This document shows, in pieces, positions 17,065-22,500 of a stretch of 22,500 nt of DNA. This stretch comes from Prorocentrum cordatum (lineage: Eukaryota > Sar > Dinophyceae > Prorocentrales > Prorocentraceae). Position 1 is the stretch's first letter. Each line of letters opens with the position of its first letter. The stretch lies in NCBI GenBank assembly GCA_963575745.1, contig CAUYUJ010020170.1, forward strand, positions 576,513-599,012, given 5' to 3'. The notes under the pieces were generated by a model. It had not been told where the DNA came from and did no database searches. It was given only the letters and a program-made list of their open reading frames with translations. The translations under genes were made by a program, and so were the position numbers.

Positions 17065-17277
17065 TCGGAGGGCTGGGCTCATAGACATCCGACGCTATGT
17101 TTTTTTGCACCCCGTGTGCCCCAGCGCTCGCGGATCCGTTCCCAGGGGCCGCGGTGTTTCATCGCGGGCTGATGTTCGATAGCCCCAGGGCCCAAAGGTA
17201 GACCCCAGAGGCCGAGATTGACGGAGCGTGCCGGGTCCGAAAAAAACACGATTTCGGAGGTCTGGGTCATAGGCCAT
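17065..17277. repeat. Imperfect direct repeat of about 24 bp
   Basis: TCGGAGGGCTGGGCTCATAG at 17065-17084 resembles TCGGAGGTCTGGGTCATAGG at 17254-17273, with one gap. The two lie 189 bases apart. A T7 run follows the first and an A7 run precedes the second. This could be the remnant of a local duplication. Confidence 0.4.
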
Positions 17278-17953
17278 GACCTGCTTTTTGACCGCATAAC
17301 CGTTGCTTGCGGATCGCCTCATGGCTGCCTGCGGTGGGTTCTCGCCGCGTTGATTCGGCGGTTTCCCCAGCGCGAGCGTTCGAAGTTGAACGCCGCCGGT
17401 GGCCCCGAGTCGGCTGACATCGAGCGATCCGCGCCCGCGGAGCGCCGCGATCGCTCAAGGCTGGACGGCCCACGCGGCGCCGAAGAGAAACGCCGACGTC
17501 GCCACGTCACGAGCCTGCCATGCGCCATGCACTCCGGGGGCAACCTTGAGGGGGGATAGGCTCGGGGGGGGCTGCATCGGCCCCCCATCGCCCGTTCATC
17601 GCCGACATGGGGCCAGACAGCCCAGCCGGCCCAGGACCGTGCAGATTTGCCATCGGGGGCCTATCGCCGATCTATCGGCGATGCATCGCCGATTCAAGCG
17701 CGGCGTTTTCCCCCCTGAGCTGGTCCGCCCCTATCGTTGCCCCTCACGCACCCGCCGGTCTCGGCACCATCCTCAGAGTGCTGTCGCTGCCGAGGTCCGC
17801 GGCGCGCTCTTCCTGTCGGGGAGGCGCAAGGCTCGAGTCCGCTGAAGGTCGGGTTGGACAACGCTCTTTGACGAGCCCGTCCTGGATTTCGAGGGTCTAG
17901 ATGTCGTGGGACGCCTGCAGCGGGAGCTCGCACCCAACTTCAGACCTGGGCCT

Positions 17954-17970
17954 CCTGCGGATATCGCAGG
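17954..17970. repeat. Short perfect hairpin
   Basis: CCTGCG and CGCAGG form a 6-bp stem with a 5-nt GATAT loop. It uses the same CCTGC and GCAGG arms as the retroelement hairpins but in the opposite order, so it is not counted as a member of that family. Confidence 0.45.
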
Positions 17971-18109
17971 ACCCTGGGTAAGGGAGCCCGTTTGTGATTG
18001 GGCCCCGCAGGCCGAGAAACGACCAGAATCGCCAAACCAGGTCGCTGGTGTTCCTGCGGGTGGGGCCAGGTCTGCTCAGTGGAATGAGCGGGCTTCTCGG
18101 GCCCGCCCG

Positions 18110-18131
18110 CCCCCCCCCCCCCCCCCCCCCC
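18110..18131. repeat. 22-base poly-C tract
   Basis: An uninterrupted run of 22 C, followed by T and a further run of seven C. Length is likely variable between strains and hard to sequence correctly. Confidence 0.85.
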
Positions 18132-18844
18132 TCCCCCCCTGCACAACCTGACCTTGTCGGCTGCGCAAGTGCGAAGGGGGTGCGCAGTACTCGTGCGCGC
18201 GGGCATGCGTGGGACTGCCCATGTCGGCTTGCACCTCCCCCCCCCTTCGAAGAAGATATCCCGGGCTGCCGCCGAAAAAGGTTGAAAACGACCTCGAAAT
18301 GCAGTCCTGCCGACGCTCATCTCGTCGGGCGACGAGATCTACACATACCCCGTGCACAAGCCTTGGCCCATCCTGGGCCCAGCACCGGTGTACACGCCCT
18401 GCTGGCATGGCCAGGGAGGCATGTGCACCGCTCTTTTGGCCCAGGAGTGGCCAGGCCTGGGGCAGTGGACTTGTACAGATCTCCTTGCCCCAGTCAGCCC
18501 GCATAGTAAGGATCAGTGAGTTTAACCCTGGATCCATCCCCTTCGGCCCATCCTTTGCCGCTTTTGCTGGCCGCGCCGAGCCCGCAAAGTGTCGACATGG
18601 CCTTCCAAGGCCCTTGCATCATTATTGTGCGTCCTCATTGTAAGGGTTGACTGTATGTGTGGCTCTCTTTGCCCTGACTCGTCCTTCTCCTGGCAACCCC
18701 CTCAGGCCGAGCCGAGCCCTCCGGGCTCGAGTCTTTACGGCACGTCTCCCCGAAATCTTGGGCGGACGGCCGCAGCGCGCGCCCCGAGCCCCCCTGCCTC
18801 CGGCCATTCGACATGGGCTTCGGCAACGAATGTGCCAGTCTCGT

Positions 18845-19614
18845 CGTCGTCTCCCTCCTCCCTCCTCCTACTCCCTCCTCCATTTCTTTTCTTTATAACT
18901 AATTTTTCCCTGTCGCACCCCGAGGCCAGTTTTTAGGGCGGGCTGGGCGTTTCGCCTTCCTCACCATTTCTGATTCTGAAATTTTCAAACTGGCAACAGC
19001 TTCACATATGCAAGGCGGGTCGTTTTCAAAATGTGGCTTTCGCCTTAGCGCCGCGCGCATCGTTCAAAACGTTTGCGAGAGCTTCACGGATGGAGGGCGG
19101 GTGGTTTTCAAAATGTGGCTCTCGCCTTAGCGCCGCGCACATTCGTTTTGAAGTTTTGCAAGAGCTTCACGGATTGAGGGCGGGTCGTTTGCAACACGTG
19201 GTTCTCGCCTTAGCGCCGCGCACATTCGTTTCAAACATTTGCAAGAGCTTCACGGATTGAGGGCGGGTGGTTATCAAAATGTGGCTCTCGCCTTAGCGCC
19301 GCGCACATTCGTTTTGAAGTGTTGCAAAATCTTCACGGATTGAGGGCGGGTCGTTTGCAACACGTGGTTCTCGCCTAAGCGCCGCGCGCATTCGTTTTGA
19401 GAATTTGTAAGCGCTTCACGGATTGAGGGTGGTTCCTTATCAACATGTGGCTCTCGCCTTAGCGCCGCGCACATTCTCCTCAAACATTTGCAAGAGTTTC
19501 ACGGATTCCCATGATCAACGTACCGGAATTCGCATTTCGGAAGGATTCAGGATTATGCGGGTGCAACAGTTATGTTGGTTCGCTGTGTAGAAGTCCCAAC
19601 AATGGCGTTCTGGC
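18845..19614. repeat. Segmental duplication, copy A
   Basis: This copy begins with a CCTCC-rich pyrimidine tract. It then has TCGCACCCCGAG at 18913, an array of six 83-bp units (18999-19495) and a tail at 19517-19614. The same order recurs in copy B at about 19828-20422. The tails are each 98 bases long and align without gaps at roughly three bases in four by eye. No convincing coding frame was seen. Confidence 0.65.
18999..19495. repeat. Tandem array of six 83-bp units
   Basis: Units start at 18999 (82 bp), 19081, 19164, 19247, 19330 and 19413 (83 bp each). Most begin with GCTTCACGGATTGAGGGCGG and contain CGCCTTAGCGCCGCGC. Units 2 and 4 share a TTTTCAAAATGTGGCTCTCG-like centre and units 3 and 5 a TTTGCAACACGTGGTTCTCG centre, suggesting a 166-bp higher-order repeat. 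A partial seventh unit starts at 19496. Confidence 0.85.
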
Positions 19615-19827
19615 ACGGTTCCCAATCGTCCGGACGTAGCAGTCAGGTTGATCCGTGGCGTGGAATTCCCGAGAACAATGTTGTGACATGTTTCAAGGTT
19701 TTCAAACGGTTGTTTTCCAACGAGGCAGTTCCTTCAACGGAAATGAACCGTTGTTTTGATTAATGAAGAGGGAGCTTGGAGGGAAGGTTTATTCCAACAT
19801 CGTTGATGACTCTTGGGTTTGCACTGG
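19615..19827. other. Unique spacer between the two duplicated copies
   Basis: About 210 bases with no clear match to the segment left of copy A. Short open frames exist (19572-19763 and from 19763), but they run into the repeats and are not supported as genes. Confidence 0.4.
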
Positions 19828-20422
19828 TCCTCCTCCTCCTCCTCTTCCCTCCTCCTCCGCTCATTTTCCTCATAAGGAATTCCTCACATCGCACCCCGAG
19901 TCCAGTCGAAAAGGCGGACTGGGCGCTTCGCCGGAGACCACCTCACAATTTATGACCCTGGAGCTTAAACAATGGCAACAGGTTCGCAAGGAGGGCAGGT
20001 GGTTTTCAAACTGTGGCTTTCGCTTCAGCCCGTGCGCATTCGTTCCGCGAGAGCTTCACGGATTGAGGTCGGGTCGAGTTCAACATGTAGTTCTTGCTTT
20101 AGCGCAGCGCACATTCGTTGTAAACTGTTCAGCAAGAGCTGGACGGATTGAGGGCAGTTGGCTTTCAACATGTGGTTCTCGCCTTAGCGCCGCGCACACA
20201 ATTTCCTAATATGTGCGAGGGCTTCACGGATTGAGGGCGGTTGGTTTTCAAAATGTGGCTGTCGCCTTAGCGCCACGCACACTCCTCTCAGACATTTGCA
20301 ACCGTTTCAGGGGTTTCTTGGGCTAACGTAGCAGAAGCGGTGTTTCGGAACGACTCAGGATTGCCAGGGCGCAACAGTTCCGTTGATTCGCGGTGTTGAA
20401 GTCCCAGGAATGGTGTTCTGGC
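19828..20422. repeat. Segmental duplication, copy B
   Basis: A CCTCC-rich tract (about 19828-19858), TCGCACCCCGAG at 19889, four repeat units (19981-20303) and a 98-base tail (20325-20422) follow the order of copy A. The offset between copies drops from 976 at the left marker to 808 at the tail. The difference of 168 bases is two repeat units within a few bases. Confidence 0.65.
19981..20303. repeat. Tandem array of four ~83-bp units
   Basis: Units start at 19981 (72 bp, most diverged), 20053 (85 bp), 20138 (83 bp) and 20221 (83 bp). They share the GCTTCACGGATTGAGG start and TTAGCGC core with the array at 18999-19495 but are more diverged from one another. Confidence 0.8.
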
Positions 20423-20456
20423 GATCGCCGCGGCGGCTGCGGGTCCTCGGCTGGAC

Positions 20457-21056
20457 GTGAGCTGCCCTGTGAGGAGGCGGAGGAGCCGCAGGTTGCGCGT
20501 GCTGCTTGGGCGGCCGCCTCCCCCTGCAAGCCCAGTCCGCCGCCCTGGCAGACGAGGGATAGATGCTGGCCGGCACCAGGCCTTCCTGCAAAGGCCTTCG
20601 GAAAAGGGCCTGGAAGCGGGTTTGCGCCGAGCGGCAGCGCTCCCCGACCTGGCTTCATCGCCTCATGTTCGGGCCGCCCCACCAGTCCACGATATTGAAC
20701 CCATGCACGACGAAACTGGATTTCGATGTTGTGCTCCTTGAAGTGTTCCTTCTGAAGGCGATCGCATTGATGCAGTCTTTCCTTGTGCTAGAACTTTGCA
20801 TCTCAGCGAGGACCACGATGATGCTTTTGATTTCTGGGAGTCGCGCAATCTTCCTGGAGCAGGTGATTTTCTTGAGATCGACGATGCATTCGAGGCAGTG
20901 CATTCCTGGACTGCTCTTACTGCTGCAGGGAGACGGCCACGTGAGCGGTACGATGTGAAGCCTTTGGACTTTCCGAGCGACTTCCAGGAAAAGTTCGAGG
21001 CGGCGGTAGGCTCTCTCGTTCCAGCCCGTCCTTCTTCGGTCCGTCAGAGAGTTTAA
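20457..21056 (+). pseudogene. Hypothetical open frame with one internal stop
   Basis: One frame is open from ATG 20457 to TAA 21054 except for a TGA at 20739-20741. The first part is Arg/Pro-rich and could reflect GC content. The part after about 20745 is acidic and helix-prone, with an even spread of Asp, Glu, Phe and Ser, which looks more like protein than its neighbours do. No family was recognised. The stop could be a mutation or lie in an unrecognised intron. The ATG at 20796 would give a shorter 86-residue protein. Confidence 0.35.
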
Positions 21057-21582
21057 AAGCGAACGCCAGTTCGGAGCTGCCGAAAGAGTGTCTCCAGCTG
21101 CAAGTGTCTCCAGCTGCACTCGGCGGTGGCCGCCGTCCTCCTCGTTTTCGTGGAGATGGTCCTGGAGAGGGCGTTCTCTCGTCTCTCGCCAGAGGTTGGT
21201 GTTAACAATTTCTCCCTCCCTCCCTCCTCCCTCCTCCCTCCCTAATTGAGCGGACTACCTTCCTGTCCTGCCTGTTTCACTCCGTCTTTGCTTGCACCGC
21301 ACACTATCGTTTTCAGCCGGCACCGTGCCCCGCACCACACGCCCGCTAGTACATTCGTGATAGAGCAAACCCTTAGACAAACTCCACCCGCGACACAAAA
21401 AGTTTCGTCTTTCACGTGTTTCTTCACCTGCATGTCTTTAGTTGGTAGCGGAGCATCATGCTCCGTTGCCACGCCCTTGCCATGTCCCGCCGCGCTTCCA
21501 CAACATCGGCCCCAACATTCCACGACTTTCATCACGCCATTCCGCTCTTAGTGTCGCCTTCGTGCACCGATTCCCGGTCACC
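21057..21582. other. Interval with a pyrimidine tract, no gene seen
   Basis: A CTCCCTCC-rich tract lies at about 21209-21243, resembling those that start the duplicated copies A and B. The rest shows no recognised coding or RNA feature. An open frame from 21442 runs in phase into the next entry, but its first part is not convincing. Confidence 0.4.
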
Positions 21583-22383
21583 ATGGCAGGGGACGTTGTT
21601 CTGGGGTCCGTCGGGCACTGGCCCATCCGCCAGGTCTGGTGGCGGGGACGGCGCACAACTACCCAGAACAAGCACACGAACGAGTTCTACACGGCCCAAG
21701 GCCGCGCCGCCGACGACGACGATGAATCTCGTGGCGCGCCGGAGCTCTCAGCCATCCCTCCCGGGTTCGCGCCGACTGTGTCAGCGCAGCTCGCGGACCG
21801 TGCGCCTTCTTTGCGCCCGTTTGTGGGCGTGGCCGCGCATGTCAGACAGTTGCTCGACGCAGCGTTCACGTCGACGGCGTCGGCAAAAGGTCCCAAGTTT
21901 CTGGCGACTGTGCCACGAGAGGCCCGCGAGGAGCAGGCAGAGAAGAGCGGGGAGGCAATGGGGGGTCTGGCGACTGCGTCGCCAGCCTTTCGAAGACAGC
22001 AAAGCGGATGCGGGAGACCCGGAGCTCAGCGCAGTCTGTACCTAACGCGCGCCCCCGACTATGTCACGGGATGCCCCGATCACCGAGTGCAGGCGCCGAA
22101 TCCGCAGACGAGGAGGAGCGCGTCAGGGCAAGCGCCCGCGGCGGCTCCGAGGCGCCCTGCCCAGGCAGCGTCGCAAGGTGGATCCCGCGCCAGCGCCCCT
22201 GCGACACGTGGAGGGAGATGTAGTCCAGATGAGAGGTTATCCGAGTGGGCGCGGTTGCCGCCGCCAGCTGCATCGCTTGCGCGGGCGCAGACGGCGGCGG
22301 CGGCAGCGCGCGACGCCTCCGCGCCAGGGGGCCCAAGCAGCAGGCTCGAGTGCCATTCCAGAAGTGGGCGCGCGAGGTGGTGA
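21583..22383 (+). CDS. Hypothetical protein, low confidence
   Basis: The frame is open from 21442. The ATG at 21583 is preferred because it has a CACCATGG context and the protein-like part begins there. Residues 1-130 have a mixed composition with an acidic Asp-rich patch. From about 21990 the frame becomes Arg/Ala/Pro-rich, and other frames look equally coding-like (for example 22008-22223), so the true frame or an intron boundary may change there. No domain was recognised. It lies in very GC-rich DNA, where long chance frames are common. Confidence 0.3.
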   Translation: MAGDVVLGSVGHWPIRQVWWRGRRTTTQNKHTNEFYTAQGRAADDDDESRGAPELSAIPPGFAPTVSAQLADRAPSLRPFVGVAAHVRQLLDAAFTSTASAKGPKFLATVPREAREEQAEKSGEAMGGLATASPAFRRQQSGCGRPGAQRSLYLTRAPDYVTGCPDHRVQAPNPQTRRSASGQAPAAAPRRPAQAASQGGSRASAPATRGGRCSPDERLSEWARLPPPAASLARAQTAAAAARDASAPGGPSSRLECHSRSGRARW

Positions 22384-22500
22384 TTTGACTAGTGGCGAAC
22401 TCAGACCTCGACGAGTTTCGCCAGGCGGCCAGCGTCTCGTCGCGCCTCGCCAGCATGGCGCGCGGACGCGCGGCGACTGGCCGCCGGCTGCCCTGGCCCA
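22384..22500 (+). other. Possible coding fragment cut by the window end
   Basis: After a TGA at 22386, a frame reads with Asp, Glu, Phe, Gln, Ser and Arg in a helix-prone pattern to the window end. It is too short to judge and has no recognised motif. Confidence 0.2.

Larger units (their letters stand above)
16887..18837. other. GC-rich flank without a convincing gene
   Basis: The region has many overlapping open frames on both strands, but no family motif was recognised and composition explains them. It holds a local direct repeat (17065 and 17254), a small hairpin (17954-17970) and a 22-C tract (18110-18131). Nothing here shows structural RNA features by eye. Confidence 0.45.

Noticed and set aside
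18076-18537. Open frame on the - strand with a Gly run
   Set aside because: The Gly run is the reverse reading of the poly-C tract, and the rest has no motif.
18999-19495. CRISPR-like array
   Set aside because: The whole 83-bp unit repeats without unique spacers, so it is a minisatellite and not a CRISPR array.

Overview
This window looks like nuclear DNA of a eukaryotic alga, most probably a dinoflagellate. The basis is the style of a Ty1/copia-type polyprotein, GC-rich flanks with little coding signal, and many simple and tandem repeats. No rRNA, tRNA, CRISPR array or bacterial-type operon was found. The genus cannot be fixed from the sequence alone.

Positions 1-1163 are a GC-rich flank that begins with a degenerate CTCTTGG-type repeat. 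Positions 1164-16886 are one very long (about 15.7 kb) LTR retrotransposon on the + strand. It has a 5' repeat (1164-1425), a tRNA primer-binding-like site directly after it, and a matching 3' repeat (16629-16886). In between is a broken polyprotein read in this order: Gag-like region, CCHC zinc knuckle, several unrecognised low-complexity modules, a GRF-like zinc finger, a RING-H2-like finger, a retropepsin-like protease, two methyltransferase-like modules, a Cys/His module, a DDE integrase, a copia-type reverse transcriptase and RNase H. The PR-INT-RT-RH order is that of Ty1/copia. The reading frame changes many times and contains several stop codons, the integrase has lost one catalytic Asp, and the LTRs differ by roughly 8-9%. 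This copy is therefore most likely dead.

The most striking signal is a 14-nt hairpin, consensus GCRGG-GNRA-CCYGC. It occurs about 26 times, always on the sense strand, and only between 2495 and 15963. Most copies keep base pairing through A-T, G-C or G.T at the middle pair, and most lie in the frame that reads Ala-Gly-x-Pro-Ala. They sit in unrelated modules, including inside conserved domains, and three form a 24-bp tandem array. This could be an in-frame micro-repeat that has spread through the element, or a repeated RNA structure or peptide linker.

From 16887 to about 18840 the flank is GC-rich without a convincing gene and holds a 22-C tract and small local repeats. From about 18845 to 20422 there is a tandem segmental duplication. 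Each copy has a pyrimidine tract, an array of about 83-bp repeats (six units in the first copy, four in the second) and a 98-bp tail. From 20457 to the end there are a few open frames of unknown function, one with an internal stop and one cut by the window end.
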